Of a stretch of 64,000 nt of DNA, positions 43,669 to 54,375 are shown in pieces. Source of the stretch: Harringtonia aguacate (lineage: Eukaryota; Ascomycota; Sordariomycetes; Ophiostomatales; Ophiostomataceae). The notes below the pieces were generated by a model that saw nothing but the letters and a program-made list of their open reading frames with translations, did no database searches and was not told where the DNA came from. Numbering within the stretch: position 1 is the stretch's first letter; every line of letters starts with the position of its first letter. Location of the stretch: NCBI GenBank assembly GCA_014183095.1, contig JACCPH010000048.1:124001-188000 (forward strand), given 5' to 3'. Position numbers and translations under genes: made by a program.

Positions 43669-44709
43669 CTATGAGGGGGTTCCTATACAGCCCCCCGGCC
43701 AGAAGCAGTGGCGGTTGCGTGCCCGCCATTCGCTGTCGTGGGCGACGACGACTTCGACCTCAACCTCGCCGTCGCCCTCCCACGCGCGCACAAACGCGGC
43801 AATGCGGGCGAGCGTGGCCTGGGCCTCGGCCGTGTGGACGTGGACGCTGCGCTGACCGCCACAGCCGTCGTCGTAGAGGGCGATGCCGCGGGTGCCGGCG
43901 AGGATGCGGGGGTCGTGGCAGCAGTCGCCGCCGAGGTAGACGTAGCGGCGGGCGGCGACGCGGGCCAGCAGGTTGACGTGGCCGTAGAGGTGACCCGGGC
44001 TGTCGACAATGTGGAGGCTGCCGTCGCCAAAGACGTCGAGGGCGCGGACGCCGGCGAGGTCGGTCCAGGTGGAGGAGGCCGAGGCCGAGGCCGAGGTCGA
44101 GGCTGAGGCGGAAGCCAGAGCCGGAGGCAAAAGGGCTCGTGCTGAGGCAGCGGCCTCTGTGTGTGCCGGCTCGTCGTAGCCTGGCGGACGCGGCACAACG
44201 GCCGGCAGCTCGACGGTGCGGTCACCCGGAAGCTCGTCGTCGTGGAAGAGCGCGGCCGGGTAGAGGTCCCCCGCGCCGTGGCGCAGCAGCGACAGCGTGC
44301 CAGAGCCCACAACAAAGATGGCGGCGGCAAAGTCGGCCGACGTGCCGACATGGTCCCAGTGCACGTGGCTCAGCACGACGACGTCGACGTCGGTGGCCGG
44401 CTCGAGCCCGCGTCCGCCCGCCCGCAGGCTGGCCGCGCAGTCCGGGTCGGCGCCCACGGGCTGCCGCTCGGCCACGTGTTGGCGCTGTGCGGCCGTGTAG
44501 CCGCCGAGGTCGCGCTTGACGCCCAGGTCAAAGACGACGTTGGTCACGGCGCTCGCGGGGCGGCCGGGCGGCGGCGACGGGTGCTGGACCAGAAAGGCCA
44601 GCGACGGCACCGTCGAGCGCCGGTCGGGGTCGGCATCGGTGACAAAGAGGCGCTCGGGCAGCGTCAGGTGGCCGGCGTCGAGGGCGGCGACTTTGACAAA
44701 GACGGACAT
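43669..44709 (-). CDS. Metallo-beta-lactamase-fold hydrolase (lactonase-like)
   Basis: A single exon of 346 residues from ATG 44709. The zinc motif is complete: SHVHWDHVG (HxHxDH), the His in SPGHLYGH, the Asp in YLGGDCCHD and a late His in VVAHDSEW. This pattern is closest to quorum-quenching lactonases and related hydrolases of esters or lactones. A Ser/Ala-rich insert (residues ~205-230) and an Arg/Pro-rich loop at 45-60 are fungal additions. No signal peptide is seen. It is transcribed divergently from the zinc alcohol dehydrogenase with a 252-bp gap, so the two probably share a promoter. Substrate unknown; hydrolysis of a lactone in the same pathway is inference. Confidence 0.86.
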   Translation of the reverse strand: MSVFVKVAALDAGHLTLPERLFVTDADPDRRSTVPSLAFLVQHPSPPPGRPASAVTNVVFDLGVKRDLGGYTAAQRQHVAERQPVGADPDCAASLRAGGRGLEPATDVDVVVLSHVHWDHVGTSADFAAAIFVVGSGTLSLLRHGAGDLYPAALFHDDELPGDRTVELPAVVPRPPGYDEPAHTEAAASARALLPPALASASASTSASASASSTWTDLAGVRALDVFGDGSLHIVDSPGHLYGHVNLLARVAARRYVYLGGDCCHDPRILAGTRGIALYDDGCGGQRSVHVHTAEAQATLARIAAFVRAWEGDGEVEVEVVVAHDSEWRARNRHCFWPGGCIGTPS

Positions 44710-44961
44710 GGCGATTGGTATTGTGTACTGGAGTAATGACACTTTTTGCAGTGCTCTCCAACTACTAGACCAAGGTACTGCAGATCTGCTTATACCCGTC
44801 GAGGGAATGAGGGGAAGACGGGGAAGGAAGACACGTGGTCGAGAGGGGAATCGTCGGGGACATTTGGTGCCTCATTCGGCTGTTCGTCTTTCTGCTCGTC
44901 TTTCTGTTCTGTCTTCATCCTGGGTCATCTCAAGGCTTCGTTCTTCTGCCATTTCTCCATC

Positions 44962-46146
44962 ATGACAAAGCTACCTACCCTGATGCGCGCCCAGCTCCTC
45001 ACGGCCTTTGACACGCCGTACGTGCTGCGCTCTGTGCCGGTGCCAAAGATGACAGACCCGCACGACGTGCTGGTGCGCGTGGACGCGGCGGGCTACTGCC
45101 ACACGGACCACGTGCTGGCGGCGGGGGAGCTGCCGCCGAACCCGCCGGCGTTTCCGCACGTGGGCTGCCACGAGTTTGCGGGGACGGTGGTGGGGGTGTC
45201 GTCGTCGGCGGCGGCCTCTCCGGCCTCTCCGGCCTCTCCGGCCTCGCCACCGTCATCCCCCCTGCGCATCGGCGACCGCGTCGGCGTGCCCGGCCGCGCG
45301 TTCCACCCCTGCGGCCGCTGCTTCGAGTGCGCGGCCGGCCCGACGCCGGCCCGCCCGGCCGAGGACCCGCCCGGCTACTCGGTCTATTGCCCGCACGCGC
45401 TCAACCACGGCATCAGCACGGACGGCGGGTTCCGCGAGTACGCCGTCGTAGACGGGCGCCAGGCGGTGGCGGTGCCGGCCGGGCTGGGTGCCGTGGACAC
45501 GGCCGTGCTCATGTGCGCGGGCGTCACCGTGTACGCGGCGCTGCAGCGGTGCCGCCTGCAGCCGGGCCAGCGCGTCGGCATCGTCGGCTGCGGCGGCGGG
45601 CTCGGCCATTTGGGGCTGCAGTTTGCCGGCCACATGGGGCTGCGCGTGGTGGGTGTAGACGCGGGGGAGGGGGGCCTAGAAGTGGCCGAGGACGTGGCAG
45701 GGCGTCTCCGCAGCGTGGACGTGGACATATCCATCATCGACTCCCGCCGCCATCTGCCGGCCGACGTCGTGGCCCGGCTCGGCGCTCAAGACGGCCGCGA
45801 CGGCCCCGACCGCGGCCTCGACGCCGTGCTCGTCCTGCCCGAGAGCCAGGCCGCCTTCGACTACGCCATGGCCCTGCTGCGCAACCACGGCACCTGCGTC
45901 GTCGTCTCGTTCCCGGCCGCCGGCTTTCGCCTGTCCGCCCGCGACCTCGTCTTCCGCGACATTGCCGTCGTCGGCAGCCTCGTCGGCAGCCACCGCACCG
46001 CCTGCGAGATGCTGCAGTTTGCCGCCCAGCACGGCGTGCGCGCCCGCGTGCAGACGTTTCCGCTGGAGCAGCTCAACGAGCTGGTGGCGGCGTACGAGGA
46101 GGGGAGGGGGGGGAAGCTGGCGGTGGACATGGGAGGGGGGTGGTGA
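44962..46146 (+). CDS. Zinc-dependent alcohol dehydrogenase (MDR family)
   Basis: A single exon of 394 residues from ATG 44962. Catalytic zinc ligands are in GYCHTDH and GCHEFAG. A CGRCFEC block plus a later YC give the four-cysteine structural zinc lobe, with a Pro/Ala-rich insert between the third and fourth cysteine. The nucleotide-binding motif is GIVGCGGGLGHLGLQFA followed by an acidic VVGVDAG, which suggests NAD over NADP. A Ser/Pro/Ala repeat (residues ~80-95) lengthens the catalytic domain. It would oxidise an alcohol or reduce an aldehyde; substrate unknown. The 252-bp divergent gap to the lactonase-like gene and the regulator genes around suggest co-regulation. Confidence 0.88.
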   Translation: MTKLPTLMRAQLLTAFDTPYVLRSVPVPKMTDPHDVLVRVDAAGYCHTDHVLAAGELPPNPPAFPHVGCHEFAGTVVGVSSSAAASPASPASPASPPSSPLRIGDRVGVPGRAFHPCGRCFECAAGPTPARPAEDPPGYSVYCPHALNHGISTDGGFREYAVVDGRQAVAVPAGLGAVDTAVLMCAGVTVYAALQRCRLQPGQRVGIVGCGGGLGHLGLQFAGHMGLRVVGVDAGEGGLEVAEDVAGRLRSVDVDISIIDSRRHLPADVVARLGAQDGRDGPDRGLDAVLVLPESQAAFDYAMALLRNHGTCVVVSFPAAGFRLSARDLVFRDIAVVGSLVGSHRTACEMLQFAAQHGVRARVQTFPLEQLNELVAAYEEGRGGKLAVDMGGGW

Positions 46147-46175
46147 ACATGTAGGTTATGGTGAGGTGAATAGCA

Positions 46176-49100
46176 TCAATGCTCCAACATTCCTGCATAC
46201 AGGTTCAGCGAGCTGCCGATGACGTCGACAATGGCCCAGGTCTGGCCACCCCGAAAAATGGTGGCCCAGACGCGCAGGACGCCGGCGCAGAGGTGGCGGG
46301 CCGTCTCGGGGGCGTCGAGGGCGTGGCCGGGCGGCACGGCGAACTCGGTCTCGGCCAGCATGGACATGACGAGGGAGAGGATGCGGCGTTCGTCAGGGGT
46401 GGGGTGGGAGGGTCCTCCCGGGGGTCCTCCCAGGGGCTCTCCCGGACCCCCCGGACCCCCCGGACCCCCCGGACCCCCCGGACCCCCTGCCCACGTCTCC
46501 AGCCACTTGCTCAGCAGCAGCGCGCACTCGAGCGAGCACAGCGAGTGCTGGATGGACCACACAGACGCCTGCGTGCGCGCCACCAGCCGCACGCCGATCT
46601 TGACGGGGATGCTCAGCGCGTGGGCCGCGTGCAGCAGCGCCCGCACCAGCGTCGGCGACCGCTTGACGGCCGGCATCGCCCGAAGTGCCCGCGCAATCTG
46701 CAGCGGGTCGCGCGTGCCCAGCGCCCGGCCGGGGCCCGTGTCCACGTTGAGGCGGATGTAGGCCAGCCGCAGCAGGGCGGTCGAGTTGAAGGCCACGGGG
46801 CCGTTGGGGTCGGACGGGTCGAGCGACGACTCGGGGCTGCGCTTCCACCCGACCTGCCACCGCCGCAGCGCCTGCTCCAGGGCGGCCATGTCGGCGGCCG
46901 TCAGCTCGGCGGCCGCGTCGGCGTCGGCCCGGCAGCGGATGGTCTGGCGCACGAGAAAGATGTGCTGGATGATGGCGTGGATGAGGACGTAGTTGCCGAG
47001 GGCGGAGTGGCTGGCCCCGGCGCTGCCCCCGCCTCTCCCAACGTCGCAGTGGCCACCCCCAAACAGCCAACGTAAGGCCTCCTGGAACGGCACCGCCGCC
47101 GAGGCCTGCGCCCGCGCTTGGCGCCACGCCGCCGCCGAGTCCGCCTTGAACTCGGCCGTGCTGCACGGCAGCCGCAGCCGCATCTCCGAGTTGAGCACCA
47201 GCGGCGGGATGTCGTAGACGATCGAGTGCAGGTTGAAGAAGCAAAAGACGACGTGCTTGGTGCGCAGCACCGACTCTTTTCGGATCCAGTTCGCCCAGTC
47301 GCCGTCGTCGTCGTCGTTGCCGTCGGCGTCGCCGTCCCCCCCCAACCCGTCGTCTCGCACAATGCTTGCCAGCACGCTCTGGATCGCCAGCGCCTCCCGC
47401 AGAATCTCCTTGTGCTTGGCCCACGTCGCCATGGCCATGAGAATGAGCAGCGCCTGCGCCGCCTGCATGAGGTCTTCTTTGGGCGGCGCCGGAGATGTGC
47501 CGGCCGAGTCAGACGGGAGGCCCAGGGGGCCGTTCACGTGGTGCAGGTGGCTGCTGTACGGGCTGCTCTCAGCGGATGTGGCCGTGGTCGACACCACAGC
47601 CCCCCCCTCCCCCCCCTCCCGCGCCATGCGCGCGTCCCGCCGCCGGATGCGCTCCGTGGCAATGGCCCGGGCCGCGTGGAACAGCTCGACGCCCCGCCGC
47701 GCCTCGAAGCAGTACTGCGCGCCCACCGCCGACATGGCCAGCAGCAGCTCCACCGACGCCTCCGCCACCGTCATCGACTGCACATGCAGGAACGGCAGGT
47801 GCTCCTGGAACCCGCCCACGTACGCCCGCATGTATCGCGCCAGCGCCATGCGCGTCGGCAGCCGAAAGTACGCCGGCACCGTCTCAAACGTGGCCACCTC
47901 GCTGGCCATCAGCTGGCGGTCCTGCAGGGAGAGGTCCCAGAGGGGGCGGGGTGTGGTCGTTGCGGGCCGGGATGGGGCGGCCGACGTCACGGAGGTCGCC
48001 GGAGCCGCCGCCTCCAGACCGTGCCGGGTGGTGGTCACCTCCTGCGGCTGCAGCGACGGCAGCCGTGACCCGAACCGCGAAAACGACGCCTGTTCCTCGG
48101 CTGCAGCTGCAGCAGCAGCTGCTGCCGCCGTGTTGTTTTCTGCCACCACCTGGTTGTACATGCCGCCCTCGACCAGGCCAAACGGAAACATGCCGGGCTG
48201 CGGCATCTGCTCCACTGAAAAGTCCTGACCGCCCAGCGCATCCGTCTCGAGAAAGGCCGCAAAGCTGTCAAACGACACGTCGAGGCTGCCCAGCAGCGGC
48301 ATGTCGGCCTCCAGGAGGCCGGCCAGAGGGGCGTGCGAAAAGGGGGACAGGTCGTGGCCGCCGCTGGTGCCGCCACCTGGCTCGGTCGCCGTCACGGCGT
48401 ATGATGGGTTCGATGTCGCCGCCACCGCCACCGCCGACTGTGACTGCTCTGCCGCCAGCGACAGACACTCCAGCGGTGTGCGGTAGCCCGGACCGGTATT
48501 AGGACGTGCAGCGTCAAAGGGTGGTGAGCCGTAGGGTTGTGGACGGTGGGTCGCATAGAGGCCGACCAGGGGCGACGGCGAGGGCACGGTGTGGTCTCGC
48601 ACGGCCGGGGCAGGCGACGGTGCGGCCGGCGGAGACAGCAGCGTGGGCACAGCAGCTGCTGATGACGACGACGACGACGGCTGTCCTGACGACGGCTGTC
48701 CAGACGACGACTGTCCCGACGTCCGCATCCGCTTGGCTGCCCGCTGCGGCCGCGACGGCGTTCCTCCGTTCGTCCCAGCACCTGCCGCAGCCAGCTGGGC
48801 ATCGCGCCGTCTGTCCTTGTTGTGCGACAGCCGTTCATGGCGGATGAGGAGGTCGCTGAGCCGAGGTTAGCTTCGGAAGCATCGCGACAGGGACGTTGTG
48901 GCCGCAACACAGAGGGAGAAAGAGAAAAATGCAAACGCAGAACCCAAAATAGAAAATGCAAAGGCACAGAAAGACACAAAAAACCCACCTTCGCGTAAAT
49001 CGAGACGCGCACTGCAGACAGGGAAATGGCCGCTCCTGCGTGTCTGAACAGTCAGTCCTGCTCCCAAATGTGGCGGAAACACGGCTTCAGGGCACACAGC

Positions 49101-49298
49101 CAGTGACCAGCCAGCAAAACATCCTCTGGTAAGCGGGGTATCTGGGGTCGCTCCCCGGAAAAAAAACTCACGCGTGCGGTCGTGCCGCTGCAGGTGCTCC
49201 AGTCGCGAGAAGTGCTTCTCGCAGCGCTGGCACTCGAACCGCTTGGTCTTCTTGGCCGCCGGGGCCACGACCTCGACGGAAACGTCGCCGGCTGCCAT
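46176..49298 (-). CDS. Transcription factor with two C2H2 fingers and fungal regulatory domain
   Basis: Three exons on the complement (49172..49298, 48989..49043, 46176..48855) give 953 residues. The 55-base middle exon joins the fingers: finger 1 has C23, C26, H39, H43 and finger 2 C51, C54, H67, H72 (FECQRCEKHF...RHDRTHTQERPFPCLQCASRFTRSDLL). A Ser/Gln/Pro-rich linker (90-330) follows, then the fungal-specific factor domain from about 385 (YFRLPTRMALARYMRAYVGGFQEHLPFLHV) to the C-terminus. A Gly-Gly-Pro repeat lies at about residues 780-800. This is the AmdX/AreB-like double-finger class. ATG 49298 gives the usual MAAGDV start; an upstream in-frame ATG at 49370 would add 24 residues. It ends 29 bases from the stop of the + strand dehydrogenase. 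Confidence 0.86.
46441..46488. repeat. 9-base CCCCCCGGA tandem repeat in a coding exon
   Basis: About five copies of a 9-base unit encode Gly-Gly-Pro repeats near the C-terminus of the C2H2 regulator. It may vary in length between strains without breaking frame. Confidence 0.85.
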
Positions 49299-49557
49299 AG
49301 TTTTGGGGGGTTCTGGGTTGGTGCTGTTCCGCAGACCCGAGAGGAGAAGCCCTGACAAGGTATGGTGCATGGAGGAGGTCACGTGATGTTCGCATGAGGC
49401 AGCTCTTACGGTCTCGTACGATACAGACGCAAGCTTATGCAGTATTGCTACGGCGGCTGAGCCTGCTATAGCCGCATTCTGCCAGCAGCACAGCCTGGGA
49501 CAACTCGGCTTTCAGAGGCGGTTCATTGACTAGCTATAGACACCTCAGCTGCAACCA

Positions 49558-49998
49558 CTACTCCACCACCTTGCCCATCTCCCGCGCCATCTCGCCCTTT
49601 TCGGCCATGTCGTCGAGCACGCGCTCGGCCGTCTTCATGGCTTCGACGCCGGCGGGCACGCCGCAGTAGACGGTGCAGTGCAGGATGGCCTCGCGGATCT
49701 CGAGCTCGCTGAGGCCGTTGTGGCGGGCGCCGCGCACGTGAACGGCCAGCTCGGGCGTGCGGTTGAGCGCCATGAGCATGCCCAGGTTGAGCAGGCTGCG
49801 CTGCTTCCGGTCCAGGCCGGGGCGCGTCCACGCGTAGCCCCAGCACCACTCGGTCGTCAGCTGCTGGCCGGCGCGGGCAAACTCGGTCGACCCGCCCGCC
49901 AGCGCCCGGTCCACGTATGCGTCGCCCACGACGCTGCGGCGCACGGCCAGGCCGGCGTCAAAGAGCTGCTTGTGGAGGGCGTCGAGCTGGGGGTCCAT
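49558..49998 (-). CDS. Carboxymuconolactone decarboxylase-like protein
   Basis: A single exon of 146 residues from ATG 49998. EWCWGYAWTRPGLDRKQRSLLNLGMLMALNRTPELAVHVRGA and SELEIREAILHCTVYCGVPAGVEAMKTAERVL match the CMD/AhpD family, and the HCTVYCGVPA segment is like PcaC. PcaC decarboxylates 4-carboxymuconolactone in protocatechuate breakdown, but many fungal members act in secondary metabolism with other substrates. It lies head-to-tail with a Zn2Cys6 gene (260 bp gap) and near two other enzymes, which supports a catabolic locus. Small cytosolic enzyme expected to form oligomers. Confidence 0.88.
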   Translation of the reverse strand: MDPQLDALHKQLFDAGLAVRRSVVGDAYVDRALAGGSTEFARAGQQLTTEWCWGYAWTRPGLDRKQRSLLNLGMLMALNRTPELAVHVRGARHNGLSELEIREAILHCTVYCGVPAGVEAMKTAERVLDDMAEKGEMAREMGKVVE

Positions 49999-50258
49999 GG
50001 TGGTAGTGGTGGTGGCAGCAATAGTGATGGTGAAGATTGCTTGGTGCAAATTGTAGACTGTCTGTCGGATGTCTGTAGAGTAGGAACGTGCAGACCAACT
50101 GCCGAGGGCACCAAAAACATAATATACCGGCCGACGACATCCGATGGCCGGACCGGGAGTTGTCCGTGTTCTCGTGTGGGGAAGCAACTTCCCCACATAC
50201 TTCCCCTCATGGAGATGGGGACCCACAGCCACAGCAGACGACCACAGCAGACCATCCC

Positions 50259-52645
50259 TCACGCCATCGTCGTCTCCCAGCCGTTCTCCATCATGACGTC
50301 CATCCAGTACACGTCCGTGGCGGCGTCGGCCGTCGTCTGCCGGTCCATGCGCGCCCACGTCTCCTGCACAATCTTGAGACACACGCCGATGGGCGTGGGC
50401 GGCAGCGCGTGCAGAAACGATGTGAGACGGCCCTGGATGAAGCCGCGCGCCCGCATGACTTCGACGTCTTGCAGGTCGACGTCGTCGGTGTCGTCATGGC
50501 CATCCTTGCCACCACTGCACCCCCGGACACGCAGCTCGCTCGACAGCGCCACCAGCAGGAACGGCTGCCAGTCGCGCGTGCCCGACTCCAGCGGGATCCG
50601 TCGCATCGTGTCCAGCGTGCGCAGCGTGTAGGTCGTGAGCCATGTGCTGAGGCGGGTGTCGTCGTGGTCGTCGTCATGGTCGTCGTCATCGTGGCCATCG
50701 TCATCGCCATTACCGTCACCGTCACCGTCACCGTCACCGTCACCCTCCCGCCGCAGCCTCGCCCGCAGCAAATCCGGAAAGACGTGGTACAGCTGCACAA
50801 AGCCCACGGCCCGGATGATCTCGGCCAGCGCCAGCAGGTGCCACACGGGCGTGTCGCGGTCGCCCGTGTCGGTGACGTCGCGCTCGTCTGGGTGCACAAT
50901 GGCCTCGAGGTAGGCCTCGAGCCGTCGCGCCGCCGCCATGTCGCGCTGCAGCCGCCGGATGTGCGCCGTCGACGGAAACGCCCGCGCCGACGCCGCCTTG
51001 CGCTGCCGCCGCACCAGCCGGCCCACCTGCTGCACCGCCCGCTGCGTGTCTGCCGCGAAGCCTGTCCACGGGTGCGGCACGCGCTGGCGTGGCGACGGGC
51101 CTTGCGTGGGGGCAGCAGCAACAGCAGCAGCAGCGGCAGCAGCAGCGGGATGGTCGTCTGGAAAGGCAGACGGGGGAGCATGGCCGTCGTAGGGGTGCTG
51201 CAGGTGGCCGAGCAGCGGCCTGCTTTCTGTGTCTGGGAAGGATGCGTCGAGCACGGTAGACAGGCTGCCGCCACCGCTGGTGCCGCTGGTGCCGATGGTG
51301 CCGATGGTGCCGGCGGTGCCGCCGTCGCTGTCGGCCACAAAGGCCAGCAGCATCTCCCAGTACAGCATCGACTCGTAGAAAAAGAGGTAGTTGCGCCGGT
51401 CGACGAGGCCGGCATCGTTGAAGCTGTCGGCTGTGGCCGCCGTCGACGGCGCCAGTCGCCGCGCCAAAAAGTTGAAAAACGGCAGCCCCAGGTCGCCCGG
51501 GTCGTGCCAGCTGGCCGTGCCGCCCAGCATGAGCATGGCCAGCATGACGTGCAGGTCGAGCGCCGGTGCGGCCGCCAGCTGCTGGATGGCCTCGCGGCGC
51601 AGGCGGCGGCCGACGGCGCGCAGGTGCGGGAAGTCGTCCACCAGGCAGGCCGCCGCCATGCTCTGCAGCGTGCAGTACATGAGCCGCGACGAGCTCCACA
51701 CCCGCACCACCGTCGTCCGGAACGGGTTCATGCGGCTGTCAAAGCACGAAAACACCCGCGCCGTCTCTTTAAAGTAAAACGCCACCAGCCCCGACGACAC
51801 GTCGCACGCAGCCGCCCGGGGCGACGGCGGCAGCAGGACGGCACGGCGGGCTGTCTCCACCGACGTGGATGAGGAAGACATGCCGGTCGCGGACGTATCC
51901 GAGTTCGTGGACGTGGCCACGGAGGCACTCCGTCTGCCTGTCGTGCTGTTCGTGCTCCTATCCCTCGAGACAGTTGGCCCGGATTCTGGGCTGGCCGGCT
52001 CCCCAGACCTCTCGGCAACAGCGGTCGGTTCGGGCTCATCGCCTTGACGGATGTCCGGGACGGGTGCGACATTCGGCAGGGCCTCGTGGGCAACGTCGTA
52101 GTGCTGTTGATCCAGTTCCATAAAGAGGTCACGGCCGTCGGGGGAGAGGGGAAAGCACTGCTCAAAGAGAGAAGACCACATCGAGCCCAGCAGGGGGGAC
52201 CGACTGTCATCGGGGGTTGCGTGTGTGAGAGCTACGGCATTCGCCTGGTCTGGTGGGGGGTCCTGCGCTTCTTGCGGTATCTGTGGATGTGGGTTGGATG
52301 AGGCGGGCGTGTCTGGTGCTGCCTGGGCCTGCCGCTTGGTCGGCCGCCTCTTGCGTGCTGGCTTGGCTGCAGACGCCGGCAGCGACGGCCGGAACTTTTC
52401 GTGCTTGGACGACCACCGCAGCTGCGTCTGGAAGCCCGGACAGGACATGCCGGCACGCGTGCACCGCTCGCACGCGGGGTGGCGCTCATCGCAGCGCACC
52501 TGCATTGTTAGCGGGCAGGCAGGAGGCAGGCAGGCATGCAGGCAGGACTCACCTTTCTCTGCTTGCAGCGTGCGCATCCGCTGCGCGAGTAGCCGTAGTA
52601 TGTGCGGGCCCTCTTGGCAGGCTCAAGACTGTCTGCCTCTTCCAT
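50259..52645 (-). CDS. Zn2Cys6 transcription factor
   Basis: Two exons on the complement (52553..52645, 50259..52499) give 777 residues. The intron (GTGAGT...TGCAG) again falls inside the zinc cluster after KQRK. The cluster is C24-C27-C34-C41-C44-C51 (CARCKQRKVRCDERHPACERC) with GYSRSG before it. Then come a Lys/Arg-rich stretch, a Pro/Thr-rich linker and the fungal-specific domain from about 300 (AFYFKETARVFSCFDSRMNPF, with HLRAVGRRLRREAIQQLAAAP). A tract of Asp/Gly/His/Asn repeats (GDGDGDGDGNGDDDGHDDDDH) lies near 640-665. The C-terminal ~120 residues are helical. A DNA-binding regulator, probably of the neighbouring decarboxylase-like gene. Confidence 0.87.
50711..50745. repeat. CACCGT hexamer repeat in coding sequence
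   Basis: About five copies of a 6-base unit encode Gly-Asp repeats of the Zn2Cys6 factor. Confidence 0.85.
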
Positions 52646-53153
52646 TTGATGTGTGGACAGTTTATTTGTTGGGCGTTGTGGGCAGTTTAATTTGGAAGTG
52701 GACTGACGCAACCAGAGACGGGGCCGACAGGAGAAGCTCTGGGCAGATGGGAAAGGCGAATGCCCATTCCCCCAGATTCCGGCTCGAGATAGCAAAGCAG
52801 ATTTACGACGCTGATAACAGCCCCTCGAGGAAGTGGGGGGCGGCAGGGGCAAAAGACCCAGTTTCTTCCCCATTGGGGAAAAAGTTACGATGAGCGTGGG
52901 GTCCGGGACGGTGCTCTCGGGAATAGAGGGCTGTAGCGTTGTACAGCGCTGGAAGGGATTGTCCATCGCTGAAATCGCTATACGCCATCTCCCATTGGTA
53001 CGTCCGACAAAGCCGTAGGGCTGTACTGCACGATGACTGCATCCATAACCAACACCGAATTCACGATGGGGTTGACCATATTCAGGTCACGTATTTCATT
53101 GATCAGACACCCCAGGCTCTCGTGGTTTGTTCTCGTTTTCTGCCCTGTTTACT
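52646..53153. other. Intergenic stretch, no gene
   Basis: Upstream region of the 52.6-kb Zn2Cys6 gene and 3' flank of the truncated aminotransferase. Overlapping short frames only. Confidence 0.55.
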
Positions 53154-54115
53154 TCACCTCACCCCAATGTCCAGGTACGGCTCAAAGCTCTCACCCCGCT
53201 TCTTCATCGCCCGGACCTCGAGAATGGTCTCGGCCAGTCGCTGGATCCCTTTGCAGATGATGTCCTCCTCGTGCCAGGCCCAGCACAGCCGGATGCAGTA
53301 GCCAAAGCCGCCGGGTGCCATGGCCCTCTCTTCGCTCTGCTCGTCCCGGGCCACCATGAACATGTGTCCAAAGGCAATGCGGAGGTTCTTTTTGTACTGC
53401 GCCACCCCGGCCACCGTTTTCGCACTGCCGACATCCGCGGGCAGCCGCAGATAGACAAAGAAGCCGCCGACGACACCGTTTTGCGCGGGCGACTCGAGCG
53501 TGACGCCCAGCGGAACGAGAACCGTGTCGATGGCCTTGACCATGACGGCTCGACGGGTCCGGTAGGTGGGTATGAGCGCGTTTGTCAGGTGTCGGTGGAT
53601 GCTGCCGCTGCGCAGCATCTTGTCGACAAACGTGGCCGTGATGTGTGCCGGGTTCCCGCCCGAGTTGGCCAGCCCGCTGCATTCGTTAGTAGCGCAGCGT
53701 CTTCTTGTACCATTGACCATGCAACTCACATATCCCCGAGCACTTTGGCCAGGGCCGGCGCACAGTCCGCCCAGCCCAGTCGGATGCCAGGCCCGATGAT
53801 CTTGGCAAAGGAGCCGTTGCTGAGGGCATTTCCCCATTGGCTGCCGCCTGCCATCTCCTGGTCCACGTCGACCAGCCGGGGGGGCAGAGCAGGGACCGCC
53901 GCGGCGTCGGCAGCCGGGTCTTCGGGCCACTGGACAAATTCATAGACGTCGTCCGAAACGATGAGGGCGTCGTATTCTCGCGCCAGCCCGACCAGCTCCC
54001 TGCGCTCCTGCAGCCGCATGGTCCGGCCGCTGGGGTTGGAAAAGGTCGGCACGGTGTAGATGATGTACTTGTAAATCTTGGGGTACGTCGGCCCCGTCTT
54101 GCGTCGCGCGGCAGG
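53154..54115 (-). pseudogene. 5'-truncated aminotransferase class I/II fragment
   Basis: Two C-terminal exons on the complement, about 53730..54115 and 53154..53676 (GTGAGT/TGCAG join makes LGDIGLANSGGNP). The product matches the C-terminal two-thirds of a PLP aminotransferase (Aro8/2-aminoadipate type): KTGPTYPKIYKYIIYTVPTFSNPSGRTM, then EYDALIVSDDVYEFVQWP, SFAKIIGPGIRLGW with the PLP Lys, and a C-terminal SGSIHRHL domain. No N-terminal domain or start is found upstream; beyond 54115 the minus strand has stops and unrelated sequence. ATG 54031 would not give a complete enzyme. The right end of the fragment, not a splice site, is where homology stops, so a rearrangement or deletion is likely. 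Confidence 0.72.
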
Positions 54116-54375
54116 AACAGCACCCGGACAGTCTCATCTATCTAATTTAAGCGATCGCTTATTGCGTGCACCAGATCCAATGGTTCGAGTCCACCTTTAG
54201 CTACAATCGGAGTTTCGCCGTCGACTCCGACGACCCACTTTCCCCCGTATCGTCGTTCACAACATGTGGCCGTCGTGCTTGATGATCTCGACCGTGGGTG
54301 GTAGAGTTACAGTGAGTACAGCGAACATCGTTAGATTTCAAAGGCTCCCCTGACCTCTGTGTCTTCATCGCCGCC
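54116..54375. other. Breakpoint region with a tRNA-like B box
   Basis: Between the truncated aminotransferase and the amidotransferase. Contains GGTTCGAGTCC (54179-54189), an exact RNA polymerase III B-box match, preceded by a 12-base palindrome AAGCGATCGCTT (54148-54159). Only three T-stem pairs form and there is no A box, so it is not a tRNA gene; a decayed tRNA or SINE is possible. Confidence 0.35.

Noticed and set aside
54139..54205. tRNA gene suggested by the GGTTCGAGTCC motif
   Set aside because: Only three T-stem pairs, no D-arm or A box and no matching acceptor stem, so at best a remnant.
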